A stretch of DNA of 35,305 nt. It comes from Chloroflexota bacterium (GTDB lineage Bacteria > Chloroflexota > Dehalococcoidia > Lucifugimonadales > Lucifugimonadaceae). Location of the stretch: the NCBI GenBank assembly GCA_018650185.1, contig JABIGL010000178.1, forward strand, positions 1-35,305, written 5' to 3'. Below, one piece after another: positions 22,410-30,838 of the stretch; the first letter of the stretch is position 1; the number at the start of each line of letters is the position of its first letter. A program made the position numbers and the translations under genes. The notes beneath the pieces were generated by a model, which worked only from the letters and a program-made list of their open reading frames with translations, ran no database searches and had not been told where the DNA came from.

Positions 22410-24965
22410 ATGCCGAAATTTACGCCCATCGACCTCACAAACACCTACAACCATCGGCGAACTGACGGTTCACCCTGGGATGAAGGCACGGCCGCGGCCG
22501 TGGCGGGCTTACCCGGAGGCGACAACACCTTCTGGGGGATACCGTTTTCCGGAGGGCAGGCGGGCCAACCTTCCATAGTCGTGGCCGGTGCTGATGGGGA
22601 TTCAAATGCAGTGGACATACCCATCGCTGATCCATCCACAGACGGCGTTCCCTACGTTGTGTTCCAGCACACCTGTGACGCGCGGGCACTGGATGAGGAG
22701 GGAAACCTACGAGATTCGTATCCCTTGCAGGCCGGACGGCCCCCTGTCGCGTTGAACCCGGGCGAATGGCTCGCAAACTACACACTTTTGTACGCTGACG
22801 GAACCGAACACACCGCACCCATACGACGCCAGTTTGAGATCAACAATCCGCTGAACAGGTCACAGAGCACGTACGCCGCGAAAGACCATCTAGAACCGGT
22901 GGCACTGGACTTCCGTGGCCCGTCTCCACGCAACCTCTGGGGACGAATGCAGCTCAACGTTAACGTCGGACCGCTTGAGGCACTGACCAGCGGCGAAGGC
23001 GTGTGGCTTCTCTATGCGCTGCCCAATCCAAATCCAGATCGGCAGATCACGGGTATCCGGATTACTCCAACCGGCCGGGCGTCGATCGGCATCGGCGCAA
23101 TAACCCTGTTCCACGGGGAGAACCATCCACTGCGCCATAGCAAGCTGGAAAGCGTGGCGGTTGACCTGTCATCTGACGAGAGTGCGGGCGCAACGGAACT
23201 CGACGTCGATGTTGATCTTGGAACGGTGGCGCGTTCGTACGCCGTACCTGCGTTCGATCCAGACACGTGGTTAGGGGAAGAACGGAAGGGCTGGGGAGAC
23301 GAGGTAGGTGGAGACGTTTCGCTCGTCCTGGATGTCGCCGCAAATCCGGACGCGACACTGACTGTTGGGGATCACGAGTTCGACATGTCGGGGCTTCGTG
23401 AGACAGGGGAGGTGACGGCCTCCGACGGTAACGCAACGATCAGGCTGCTAACCGCCGACAGGCAATGGGTCCATACGAAGATCATCGACTCTTCTACGGG
23501 CCAGCCGACCCCGGCGCGCATCCACTTCCGAGCTCCCGATGGCCGCTATATCCCACCGTACGGCCACCGCCACGAGGTGAACGACAACTGGTTTGAGGAT
23601 TACGGCGCGGACCTGCTGCTTGGCTCCACCCAGTACGCGTACGTCGATGGGACGTTACAGGGCGAGTTACCTGTTGGTGACGTGTATGTGGAGGTGGTGA
23701 AGGGCTTCGAATACGCCCCGGTTCGGCAAAAGCTACACATCGAACCCGGTCAGCGAGAGTTAACCATCTCGCTGGACCGCATCGCGAATACCCGTCCCGA
23801 TGGCTGGGTTACAGCGGACACCCACACGCACTTCCTGACGCCTGAAACGGCGCGACTTGAAGCGGCCGCGGAAGACACGAACATGGTCAACCTCCTGGCT
23901 GCACAGTGGGGCGACCTGTTCACTAACGTCGGCGACTTAACTGGCGCGCTCTCCGGTTCATCCACGGACGAGACTCTCGTATGGGTTGGAACTGAAAATC
24001 GGCAGCACCTTATGGGCCACATCAACCTGTTGGCCTACACGGGATCACCCATCTTCCCGCTATCGACGGGCGGTCCGTCTGAGGGTTACATCGGTGATCC
24101 AGTGCGGCGGGCGATGAGTGAGTGGGCGGAGGAGTGCCGCCGAAAAGAAGGCGTGGTCATAGTTCCACACTTCCCATTCCCTGAGTCCGAGGTATACGCA
24201 GAGGTCATCCGTGGCGTAGTGGATGGCCTGGAGATCAGAGATTTCTGGTCGCCAAGCATGGATACGTTCGCCGTTCACGAGTGGTACCACCTCCTGAACT
24301 CGGGCTACCGAGTTGCAGCCGTAGGGGGCACAGACAAGATGTCTGCTTCGATGCCTGTGGGTGGCGTGCGGACCTACGCCAACATTGGCGACGACGAGTT
24401 CTCGTTCGCTTCCTGGGGCAGGGCAGTACGCGCGGGAAAGACCGTCACGACGTCGGGCCCGATCCTCAACTTCTCGGTCAACGGACTGGTTCCCGGGGAT
24501 GAGCTACAGATGGCAAGTGGCGGCGGGACCGTCCATTTGGACGTGTCCGCGGTATCTGCGACGCCGATCCACACATTGGACGTGGTGTTCAACGGCAAGG
24601 TAATCGCCAGTGAGAGTGCTCGTGACGGGGCGCTGTCGTTGACTCTCAGTGAAGACATTCGCATCGAAGGCAGCGGCTGGCTGGCGGCGCGTTGCGGCAG
24701 CGAGAACGTGGCCTGGCATGTTTGGCCGGTCAACATGAACGCCCATACATCGCCGGTTTACGTGGTGGAGCCGGGCAGTGAGCTGTTTCAGCAACCGGCG
24801 GGTGAGCACTTGATCACGGTCATGCAGGGCGGGCTTGAGTGGTTGGACACGCTGGCGATCCCCGATAGCCCGGAACGACACGAAACAATCAAGAAGGTTT
24901 TCCACGACGCGATCCATGACGTGCACGGCAAGATGCAACGCCAGGCCCACGGACATCCGCATTAG
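22410..24965 (+). CDS. CehA/McbA-family PHP metallohydrolase, large form
   Basis: An 851-residue protein. The catalytic part is a PHP-type metal-dependent hydrolase: Asp470-Thr-His472-Thr-His474 in VTADTHTHF, then HLMGHINLLAY, GVVIVPHFPFPESEVY, DGLEIRDFW and VAAVGGTDKMS, followed by a C-terminal immunoglobulin-like region after SGPILNFSVNG. CehA and McbA hydrolyse carbamate esters and amides, but the family is broad. The first ~400 residues are beta-rich domains without recognised catalytic motifs; the ~370-460 stretch (TGQPTPARIHFRAPDGRYIPPYG) resembles a carboxypeptidase-regulatory-like or carbohydrate-associated beta domain. There is no obvious signal peptide. It is transcribed alone, with a ribosome site (TGGAG) before the ATG. 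Substrate unknown. Confidence 0.85.
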   Translation: MPKFTPIDLTNTYNHRRTDGSPWDEGTAAAVAGLPGGDNTFWGIPFSGGQAGQPSIVVAGADGDSNAVDIPIADPSTDGVPYVVFQHTCDARALDEEGNLRDSYPLQAGRPPVALNPGEWLANYTLLYADGTEHTAPIRRQFEINNPLNRSQSTYAAKDHLEPVALDFRGPSPRNLWGRMQLNVNVGPLEALTSGEGVWLLYALPNPNPDRQITGIRITPTGRASIGIGAITLFHGENHPLRHSKLESVAVDLSSDESAGATELDVDVDLGTVARSYAVPAFDPDTWLGEERKGWGDEVGGDVSLVLDVAANPDATLTVGDHEFDMSGLRETGEVTASDGNATIRLLTADRQWVHTKIIDSSTGQPTPARIHFRAPDGRYIPPYGHRHEVNDNWFEDYGADLLLGSTQYAYVDGTLQGELPVGDVYVEVVKGFEYAPVRQKLHIEPGQRELTISLDRIANTRPDGWVTADTHTHFLTPETARLEAAAEDTNMVNLLAAQWGDLFTNVGDLTGALSGSSTDETLVWVGTENRQHLMGHINLLAYTGSPIFPLSTGGPSEGYIGDPVRRAMSEWAEECRRKEGVVIVPHFPFPESEVYAEVIRGVVDGLEIRDFWSPSMDTFAVHEWYHLLNSGYRVAAVGGTDKMSASMPVGGVRTYANIGDDEFSFASWGRAVRAGKTVTTSGPILNFSVNGLVPGDELQMASGGGTVHLDVSAVSATPIHTLDVVFNGKVIASESARDGALSLTLSEDIRIEGSGWLAARCGSENVAWHVWPVNMNAHTSPVYVVEPGSELFQQPAGEHLITVMQGGLEWLDTLAIPDSPERHETIKKVFHDAIHDVHGKMQRQAHGHPH

Positions 24966-25025
24966 GGCAATAAGGAAATCTCAGCCGTCTCGGTTCCATC
25001 TCGTGCCGGACCAGTACCGGAAAAC

Positions 25026-25820
25026 TCAGGCGGTCACGCCCTGGCGTAGCTCCCAGCCTCGGATGTAGTCGCGTGCCTGGACAATTGCTGACATTGGCGA
25101 GGGCGTCGTGAGCTTGAACTCGATGCCAAGACCGCCGTCGTAAGGGATGTCCACCAGCGTTTCCAGGAAATCGTTGATCACCGGTGCCTTGAGCACACCG
25201 TCAAACAGCGCCACGTGGTCGTCAAACTGCCCGTGGTTGTCGTCCACGTGGACGTAACCCAGTCGGTCGCCTGCATTTCGAAGGCTCTCAGACGGACTCT
25301 CGTTGGTGATGAGGCAGTGACCGAAGTCCACCAGTACGTGAACGTTCTCGTGCCCGGTCTTCTTCACGAACTCCAGGCAGGCAGCGTCGTTTGGCAGTGA
25401 GCGTCCTGGATGCGGCTCTATGCAGAGCTTCAGCCCTGCGGTCGCCGCCCGATCGCCAAGCGCTCGGACGGAGTTCAGGTACTGGGTGTCATCAGCCGGG
25501 TACTCCATCGGCGTGACCATATACGCCCGTTTGGTTCCCAACGCTGCTGCCTTGTCAATCGACTGGAACATCACATCCAGCACCGCCTGCGCCTTGTCGC
25601 CGGTGATGTCGTCAAGCGACAGGCCGCCCGGGAGGGCACCGGCAAGTAACCCGAAACAACCCGGTTTGAGACCGCGTCTCGTGATCTGGTCAGCGCTGCC
25701 GATAGCGTCAAATGAGTTGGGCCAGAGATCGACCGTGTCGAACCCGGCGAGTCTTATTCGGTCCAGGGATTCAAGTGGCGGTGTAGAGAGCGCCCATGCG
25801 CATGCAGCTATCTGTAGCAA
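25026..25820 (-). CDS. Sugar phosphate isomerase/epimerase-like TIM barrel (AP endonuclease 2 superfamily)
   Basis: A xylose-isomerase-like TIM barrel protein of about 265 residues. It begins QIAACAWALSTPPLESLDRIRLAGFDTVDLWP, and the metal-ligand strands are present: LKLCIEPHPGRSLPND (Glu), VHVLVDFGHCLITNESP (Asp, His), GYVHVDDNHGQFDDH (His, Asp) and GLGIEFKLTTP (Glu). Such proteins isomerise or epimerise keto-sugars and sugar acids. I prefer the TTG at 25820 because AGAGG lies just before it and the protein then starts at the first beta strand; an upstream TTG at 25880 would add 20 residues of no character. The gene faces the CehA/McbA-like gene. Substrate not evident. Confidence 0.83.
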   Translation of the reverse strand: MLQIAACAWALSTPPLESLDRIRLAGFDTVDLWPNSFDAIGSADQITRRGLKPGCFGLLAGALPGGLSLDDITGDKAQAVLDVMFQSIDKAAALGTKRAYMVTPMEYPADDTQYLNSVRALGDRAATAGLKLCIEPHPGRSLPNDAACLEFVKKTGHENVHVLVDFGHCLITNESPSESLRNAGDRLGYVHVDDNHGQFDDHVALFDGVLKAPVINDFLETLVDIPYDGGLGIEFKLTTPSPMSAIVQARDYIRGWELRQGVTA

Positions 25821-26039
25821 AGAAACCTCTGAATTGCTGGATTGGTGGCAGTAAGTCCGTAAAATTGATCTGCCTTGCAACGTTCAGTCGTGCCGCAAGA
25901 CCGGGAAGTAACCGGGATATCAAGCTCGCCCATAGGGCGGCGGTATGTTAGCACGCAGTTCCATGAACATATTCACTTGCAGACCGACGACGAGGCTTTG
26001 GCCTTGATCGCCGGTCGTGCTTAGAACCGGGCGACGTAA

Positions 26040-27050
26040 TTGGTCAAACTGGTAGTCATAGACGACTCTCCCGCCGTATTGAGCGACACTCCGGCGTTGG
26101 TCCGGCTGCGCTCGACCGACGACCTGGAAGTCGAAATCTTCGATAGCCTGCCATCGGATGGCGATGAGGTAGTCGAGCGGATAGCAACTGCGCACACGGT
26201 CATAAACGTCCGCGCTTCGACGCGTTTCGATTACGAAGTGCTGTCCAGATGCGGTCGACTAAAACATCTTGCCGTGTGGGGCCCAAGCATCGGGCACGTT
26301 GATCTTGAGAGCGCACAGCGGTTTGGGATCGCCGTCACCAACACGCCGGGCATCGCCACGGCATCGGTGGCCGAACATGCTCTGGCATTGTTGCTAGCGA
26401 TAGCGCACCGAGTTCGCCAGCTCGACTACCGCATCCATCAGGGCGAATGGCCCCGAGGCATGATCACCCAGCTTCACGGTAAGACGGTCGGCGTGATCGG
26501 CGCTGGCCGGGTTGGTCAGCAGATGGCGGAAATTGCTCGAGGGATAGGCATGAATGTCATTGCCTGGACACTCCATCCCGAGCAGTACAACCCTGAGACA
26601 ACAGGACTGGAGTTCGTAGAACTCTCGGAGTTGCTTTCGCGCTCCGATGCGATCTCCATCCACATGCGAGGCTCCGCAGAAACACACCACATGATCGGCT
26701 CATCTGAGCTGGCCCAAATGAAGCCGTCAGCGTTCGTGATTAACACGTCACGCGGCGACATCATTGACGAAGAAGCGCTGGAAGAGGCGCTGCGGGACGG
26801 TGCGCTGGCCGGTGCCGGGCTCGATCCCTTTGAGCCCGAGCCATTATCCGCAGAGAGCACGCTCAGGACTCTGCCGAATGCGTTGCTATCCCCCCATACA
26901 GCGAGCACCACGGACGCTGCCCTCGCTGAGAGCCTCAAGATGGTCGTCGATAACGTGTTGTCTTTCCTGGACGGAGATATCCAACACCAGGTCAAATTCT
27001 CCGCAGAGCACCGACACCCTGAGTCGGGTAACGGCTCTAAACGGGCATAG
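26040..27050 (+). CDS. D-2-hydroxyacid dehydrogenase
   Basis: A 336-residue D-2-hydroxyacid dehydrogenase with loop GAGRVG (residues 154-159) and catalytic Arg238 (NTSRGDIIDEEAL), Glu265 (LDPFEPEP) and His286 (SPHTAS). The N-terminal domain starts VKLVVIDDSPAVL and carries LKHLAVWGPSIGHVDLESA. The start is TTG at 26040, immediately after an in-frame TAA, and no strong ribosome site precedes it, so translation may be weak or start slightly downstream. The 3' end overlaps the convergent bicupin gene by 14 bp. It is the fourth member of this family in the window and its sequence differs clearly from the other three, so this is not a recent tandem duplication. Substrate unknown; the neighbourhood suggests sugar acids. 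Confidence 0.9.
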   Translation: MVKLVVIDDSPAVLSDTPALVRLRSTDDLEVEIFDSLPSDGDEVVERIATAHTVINVRASTRFDYEVLSRCGRLKHLAVWGPSIGHVDLESAQRFGIAVTNTPGIATASVAEHALALLLAIAHRVRQLDYRIHQGEWPRGMITQLHGKTVGVIGAGRVGQQMAEIARGIGMNVIAWTLHPEQYNPETTGLEFVELSELLSRSDAISIHMRGSAETHHMIGSSELAQMKPSAFVINTSRGDIIDEEALEEALRDGALAGAGLDPFEPEPLSAESTLRTLPNALLSPHTASTTDAALAESLKMVVDNVLSFLDGDIQHQVKFSAEHRHPESGNGSKRA

Positions 27051-27798
27051 GAGTCGTTGGGCTCCAGTCCACCAGTTCACGAACCGGCACCACGGTCGGG
27101 TGTAGCGGCAACAGCACGGCAAGCTCGTTCGATGCATTAAACACCGTGTGACGGACTCCGGCCTCGGCGACGAACATGTCGCCCGGGCCGAACGGTATCT
27201 CCTCACCGCCGTACATGGCCATCAGTGACCCTTCGATGCAGTACATCGCCTCTTCCGTCTCCGGGTGGTAGTGAGGAGGGGCCATGGATCCGGGTTCGAA
27301 GTCAAGCTGGCTGAATGCCGTGGATAGCGCACCTCGCTCATGGTTCATCATGTCGAACCGGGTGCACTTGTCCCATGGAGTCCATGCTTCTACGCTCGAT
27401 CTCGGGACTATGTAGTCGGGCAGATCACCCGTCGCGGTGTCGTCCGGTTCTAGGTGCGTCACGTCCGGCGCTGTATGCGGGAACATTGTGACGATCCGAG
27501 CCTCGCTAGTGCCGCTGTTAGAGAAACCGTGACCGGTCCCGGGAGGGGCCATCACAAGATCTCCCGAGTGCAGCTCAACACGGTGATCGGCTACGACCGC
27601 CGATACGTCGCCCTGGAGCACGAAGTACGTGGCTTCAGTATTCCCGTGGGAGTGGTAGGGGATCTCTGCTCCGGGCGTGATCACCGCGTCATACACACGA
27701 ATTTGCGTCGCGCCGGTCGCTTCTCCCGCTGGATTTCGCTGGCTAACGCCGGGATAGGGTTCGGTGATCTTCTGGTCGCTCAGTCGGAGGATGGTCAT
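27037..27798 (-). CDS. Bicupin (two cupin domains), copy A
   Basis: A 253-residue protein with two cupin barrels. The first metal motif is IPYHSHGNTEATYFVLQGDV with the second block APPGTGHGF; the second domain has APPHYHPETEEAMYCIEGSLMAMYGGEE and MFVAEAGVRHTVFN. Each therefore keeps the G-x5-H-x-H-x3-4-E-x6-G pattern with a later His, so both domains could bind a divalent metal. Cupins of this kind include dioxygenases, isomerases and epimerases of acids and sugars, so the reaction is not determined. It follows copy B by 21 bp on the same strand, and the two are homologous along their full length, most alike in the C-terminal domain. Confidence 0.85.
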   Translation of the reverse strand: MTILRLSDQKITEPYPGVSQRNPAGEATGATQIRVYDAVITPGAEIPYHSHGNTEATYFVLQGDVSAVVADHRVELHSGDLVMAPPGTGHGFSNSGTSEARIVTMFPHTAPDVTHLEPDDTATGDLPDYIVPRSSVEAWTPWDKCTRFDMMNHERGALSTAFSQLDFEPGSMAPPHYHPETEEAMYCIEGSLMAMYGGEEIPFGPGDMFVAEAGVRHTVFNASNELAVLLPLHPTVVPVRELVDWSPTTPMPV

Positions 27799-27819
27799 GA
27801 GTCGTATGGCTCCTGTTAG

Positions 27820-28593
27820 TTACGCGTTTGGAAGGGTTGGCAACGGTGTCGTCGGCGTCCACTCCACAGGCTCCCTGACGGGTTCCGTCGTCGGGTGCAT
27901 TGCGATCAAGATGGCCGTCTCGTTAGAGGCGTTGAACACGGTGTGATGTGCTCCCGGTTCGGCGAGAAACATATCGCCGGTATGTAGCGGGATCTCCTCG
28001 CCGTTGTACATCGCCATGAGTTCACCTTTCAGGCAGTACACGAATTCTTCTGTCTCGGGATGGAAATGGGCCGGCGCGACAGAACCGGGGCTGATTATTT
28101 CTTTGCTGAACAATAGCGTGGACGAACCGAAATTGGCATCCATCGGATCGAAACGTTCAGTGCCCGGCCACGGATTGGTTGGGATCACATCTTCTTTGAA
28201 TACCACGTAGTTCGGCAAAGGTCCGTGGCTTGGTGGTTCTGTCTCGTGGTCTTCACGACCGGCACCGATGGTTGTTCCTGCAGTGATGAACCTGGCCGGG
28301 GCGCCGCTGCGGTTTTCGAATGAGTGCTTCACGTTCACGGGCGCAAGCGCCCCATCACCTGCATGCAACGAGACGCGGTGGCCGTCGATAACTCCCTCGA
28401 CATCGCCTTCTATGACGTAATGCATGATCTCGGCGTCGGGGTGCGAGTGGTAGGTGATGATCGCCCCGGGAGCGAGTGTGTTGATCCCCGAAGTCAGTTG
28501 TGTAGCTCCGGAGTTTGGACCACCGATGCGAAGCCCGACTATGCCGGGTGTTGATTCGATGGTGATCTGGTCAGCGCGGCGAAGGATCGCCAT
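27820..28593 (-). CDS. Bicupin (two cupin domains), copy B
   Basis: A 257-residue paralogue of copy A with the same beginning (MAILRRADQITIESTPG) and the same end (PVEWTPTTPLP). Domain 1 has ITYHSHPDAEIMHYVIEGDV, domain 2 has APAHFHPETEEFVYCLKGELMAMYNGEE and MFLAEPGAHHTVFNAS. The second domains of A and B share long identical runs such as HPETEE, LMAMY, GEEIP and HTVFNASNE, while the first domains have drifted, so the enzymes may act on related but different substrates, or as a heteromer. It is first in the leftward pair; its promoter would lie in the 218-bp gap it shares with the divergent operon starting at 28812, where a palindrome at 28748-28767 may regulate one or both directions. Confidence 0.85.
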   Translation of the reverse strand: MAILRRADQITIESTPGIVGLRIGGPNSGATQLTSGINTLAPGAIITYHSHPDAEIMHYVIEGDVEGVIDGHRVSLHAGDGALAPVNVKHSFENRSGAPARFITAGTTIGAGREDHETEPPSHGPLPNYVVFKEDVIPTNPWPGTERFDPMDANFGSSTLLFSKEIISPGSVAPAHFHPETEEFVYCLKGELMAMYNGEEIPLHTGDMFLAEPGAHHTVFNASNETAILIAMHPTTEPVREPVEWTPTTPLPTLPNA

Positions 28594-28703
28594 TCGTGGA
28601 CTCCCGGTGATGTTGGTGGCAGCTCAGAGACGTTTTGAGGCTCTTGAAAGTGACTGGATGTTAGTACAACTTCCGGCCGGTCGGTCTAGGCGGACCCGGA
28701 GTA

Positions 28704-28767
28704 TATAATCGCAGCCGATTCGACCGGGCCCGTTCTGGTTCGCGTCCGTGGTCAGTACCGTGACCAC
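28704..28767 (+). promoter_or_regulatory. Candidate promoter -10 and 20-bp palindrome before the 28812 operon
   Basis: TATAAT at 28704-28709 is followed by GTGGTCAGTACCGTGACCAC at 28748-28767, whose 7-bp arms GTGGTCA/TGACCAC are perfectly inverted around GTACCG. The palindrome lies about 40 bp after the -10 and 45 bp before the ATG at 28812. Position and symmetry suit a dimeric repressor such as a GntR- or LacI-type protein, but no regulator gene is nearby. No good -35 was found. Confidence 0.5.
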
Positions 28768-28811
28768 ACAATCCATCGTCAGGAACACGTTCGCCGAGGG
28801 CCGCACCTGTT

Positions 28812-29696
28812 ATGCCAGCCAGCAAAGTAGGGTTCATCGGAGTTGGAAGCATGGGCCGCCCGATGGCGGAAAACCTGCTAAATGCTGGGACGACCTTGAT
28901 GGTGCATAACCGCAGCCAGCAGGTCGTCCGAGCATTGGCCGACATCGGGGCCGAAGCCGCAACAGGCGTAGCGCAACTGTCCGCAGAGTGTGACCGCGTG
29001 TTTGTTTGCTTGCCGAACGAAGAGACGTGCGAGTTGATATTGATGGGGGAAGATGGCGTCTTCGCCAACGTCCGGCCGGGTTCGATAGTTGTTGATCACA
29101 GCACGGTCAGCGTGGGGCTATCGAGAAAGGTGGCGGAGCGTGCAGAGAGTGTCGGCGCGAAATTTCTTGACGCCCCCATATCCGGGGGGCCGGTTGGCGC
29201 CACCGACGGTACGCTCTCGATAATGGTCGGTGGAGAGCAGGGTGCTTACGACGATGTGTTGCCGGAGTTCGAGAAGATGGGGACCAATGTCGTTCGGTTC
29301 GGAGATTCCGGCGCAGGCACCGCTATGAAGTTAATCAACCAGCTTTTGACCTGCGTCCACACCGTGGCAGCGGCAGAGGCCTTCAACCTTGCGAACAGCG
29401 CCGGAGTCGACATTTTGAAGGCCACGGATCTGCTTCAGAAGAGCTTCGGGGGCAGCACCATGGTCGGCCGGTCCGGGCCAATTACGGCAGACCGGGATTT
29501 TGAGAATTCAGGCGCAGCCATGCGCAACCTGATCAAGGACATCGGCATCATCATGACGATGGCTGATGAGATGAAATTGTCGATGCCAACAGGTAGTGCC
29601 GCTGCGGAGATCCTGTATGAAGGTAGGGATACGGGTCTGTCGGACCTAGACATCGCAGCGACCATCATTCCAATCGAAAATCGTTCGGGTAAGTAA
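28812..29696 (+). CDS. 3-hydroxyisobutyrate / tartronate semialdehyde reductase-type beta-hydroxyacid dehydrogenase
   Basis: A 294-residue NAD(P)-dependent beta-hydroxyacid dehydrogenase. N-terminal VGFIGVGSMGRPMAENLL holds the dinucleotide loop (GVGSMG, residues 10-15). The substrate signature DAPISGGPVGATDGTLSIMVGG spans ~120-141, and Lys173 in GAGTAMKLINQLL is the catalytic lysine of the family. The C-terminal helical domain keeps the DRDFENSGAAMRNLIKDIGI segment. Relatives reduce tartronate semialdehyde to D-glycerate or oxidise 3-hydroxyisobutyrate; the tartrate/D-malate-type dehydrogenase next to it (49 bp) favours sugar-acid or hydroxydicarboxylate metabolism. First gene of a rightward three-gene operon. 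Confidence 0.88.
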   Translation: MPASKVGFIGVGSMGRPMAENLLNAGTTLMVHNRSQQVVRALADIGAEAATGVAQLSAECDRVFVCLPNEETCELILMGEDGVFANVRPGSIVVDHSTVSVGLSRKVAERAESVGAKFLDAPISGGPVGATDGTLSIMVGGEQGAYDDVLPEFEKMGTNVVRFGDSGAGTAMKLINQLLTCVHTVAAAEAFNLANSAGVDILKATDLLQKSFGGSTMVGRSGPITADRDFENSGAAMRNLIKDIGIIMTMADEMKLSMPTGSAAAEILYEGRDTGLSDLDIAATIIPIENRSGK

Positions 29697-29745
29697 ACCC
29701 GGCAACGGACAAGCAACTCCACACATCAGCTAGACAGGCGGGAAC

Positions 29746-30810
29746 ATGAGCGAACACAAGATTGCCGTTATCAAGGGTGACGGGATTGGCGTGGAAGTGG
29801 TCGACGAGGCGGTGAAAGTTCTCAACGCCGCAGGCGAGAAGTACGGCATCACCTGGAATTTCGATGAGCTGCCGTGGAGCTCCGACTACTACGATCAGCA
29901 CCAGCAAATGATGCCGGATAACGGCGTTGAACAACTGAGAGACTACGATGCCATTTTCCTGGGCGCCGTGGGTCGGCCCGACATCCAGGACCACATCACC
30001 CTCAACGGGCTACTGCTACCGATTCGCCGCACATTCGACCAGTTCGTTTGCGAGCGACCATCGGTGCTCTACCCCGGAGTGACATCTCCGTTGTCCGGGA
30101 AGAAGCCGTTCGATATCGACATGGTCGTCATCCGGGAGAACACCGAGGGCGAGTACGCCAACATGGGCGGACACCTGTATGAGGGCGATCCTAACGAGGT
30201 TGCGATACAAACCTCGGCATTTACGCGGCGCGGCTGCGAGCGGATCATTCGCTACTCGTTTGAACTGGCCCGGAGACGGGGCAAGAAGAACCACGTCACC
30301 TCCATCACAAAATCGAACGCACTCGGATACGGCATGGTGCTCTGGGACCGGACATTTCAGGCCGTGGCCGAAGACTACCCGGACATCACAACCAATTCAT
30401 TGCTGATCGACGCTGCATGCATGGACTTCATCCGTCGACCGGAAGCATTTGACGTTGTAGTCGCCAGCAACCTTTTTGGAGACATCCTCACCGATATCGG
30501 CGCGGTTGTTACCGGTAGTGTCGGGTTGGCGTCCAGTGCCAACTTCGACCCGACGCGGGCCAACCCATCTATGTTCGAGCCCACGCACGGCAGCGCACCT
30601 GATATCGCCGGGCAGGGGCTGGCCAACCCGATGGCGCAGATATTGACCTCGGTCATGATGGTCCGCCACCTCGGTGAAGACGCTGCCGCTGACGCCATAG
30701 AAGAGAGCGTTAAGAGAGTTCTGGAGGTTGGAGAGATTCTCACACCGGACCTCGGCGGAAGCGCTAGCACCTCCAGCGTCGGCGATGCCATAGCAGCGAA
30801 CATCAGCTAA
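29746..30810 (+). CDS. Tartrate / D-malate dehydrogenase-type isocitrate-isopropylmalate dehydrogenase family protein
   Basis: A 354-residue decarboxylating beta-hydroxyacid dehydrogenase dependent on NAD and a divalent metal. It starts KIAVIKGDGIGVEVVDEAVKV and has PWSSDYYDQHQQMMPDNGVEQLRDYDAIFLGAVGRPDIQDH near residues 43-83, features I recall from tartrate dehydrogenase/D-malate dehydrogenase rather than leucine-pathway LeuB. Tyr137 (NTEGEY) and Lys189 (SITKSNAL) are the catalytic pair, and Asp222, Asp246 and Asp250 (SNLFGDILTDIG) the metal ligands. The loop FEPTHGSAPDIAG recognises the cofactor. No leuC/leuD genes are nearby, which also argues against LeuB. The reaction would give glycerate from tartrate or pyruvate from D-malate. 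Confidence 0.87.
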   Translation: MSEHKIAVIKGDGIGVEVVDEAVKVLNAAGEKYGITWNFDELPWSSDYYDQHQQMMPDNGVEQLRDYDAIFLGAVGRPDIQDHITLNGLLLPIRRTFDQFVCERPSVLYPGVTSPLSGKKPFDIDMVVIRENTEGEYANMGGHLYEGDPNEVAIQTSAFTRRGCERIIRYSFELARRRGKKNHVTSITKSNALGYGMVLWDRTFQAVAEDYPDITTNSLLIDAACMDFIRRPEAFDVVVASNLFGDILTDIGAVVTGSVGLASSANFDPTRANPSMFEPTHGSAPDIAGQGLANPMAQILTSVMMVRHLGEDAAADAIEESVKRVLEVGEILTPDLGGSASTSSVGDAIAANIS

Positions 30811-30838
30811 ACACCTACATCCAGGCAGGAGTGATCAC

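Noticed and set aside
22354-22578. Short open frame overlapping the start of the CehA/McbA-like gene, as a possible leader peptide
   Set aside because: It overlaps the real gene in another frame, has no ribosome site and no regulatory structure around it.
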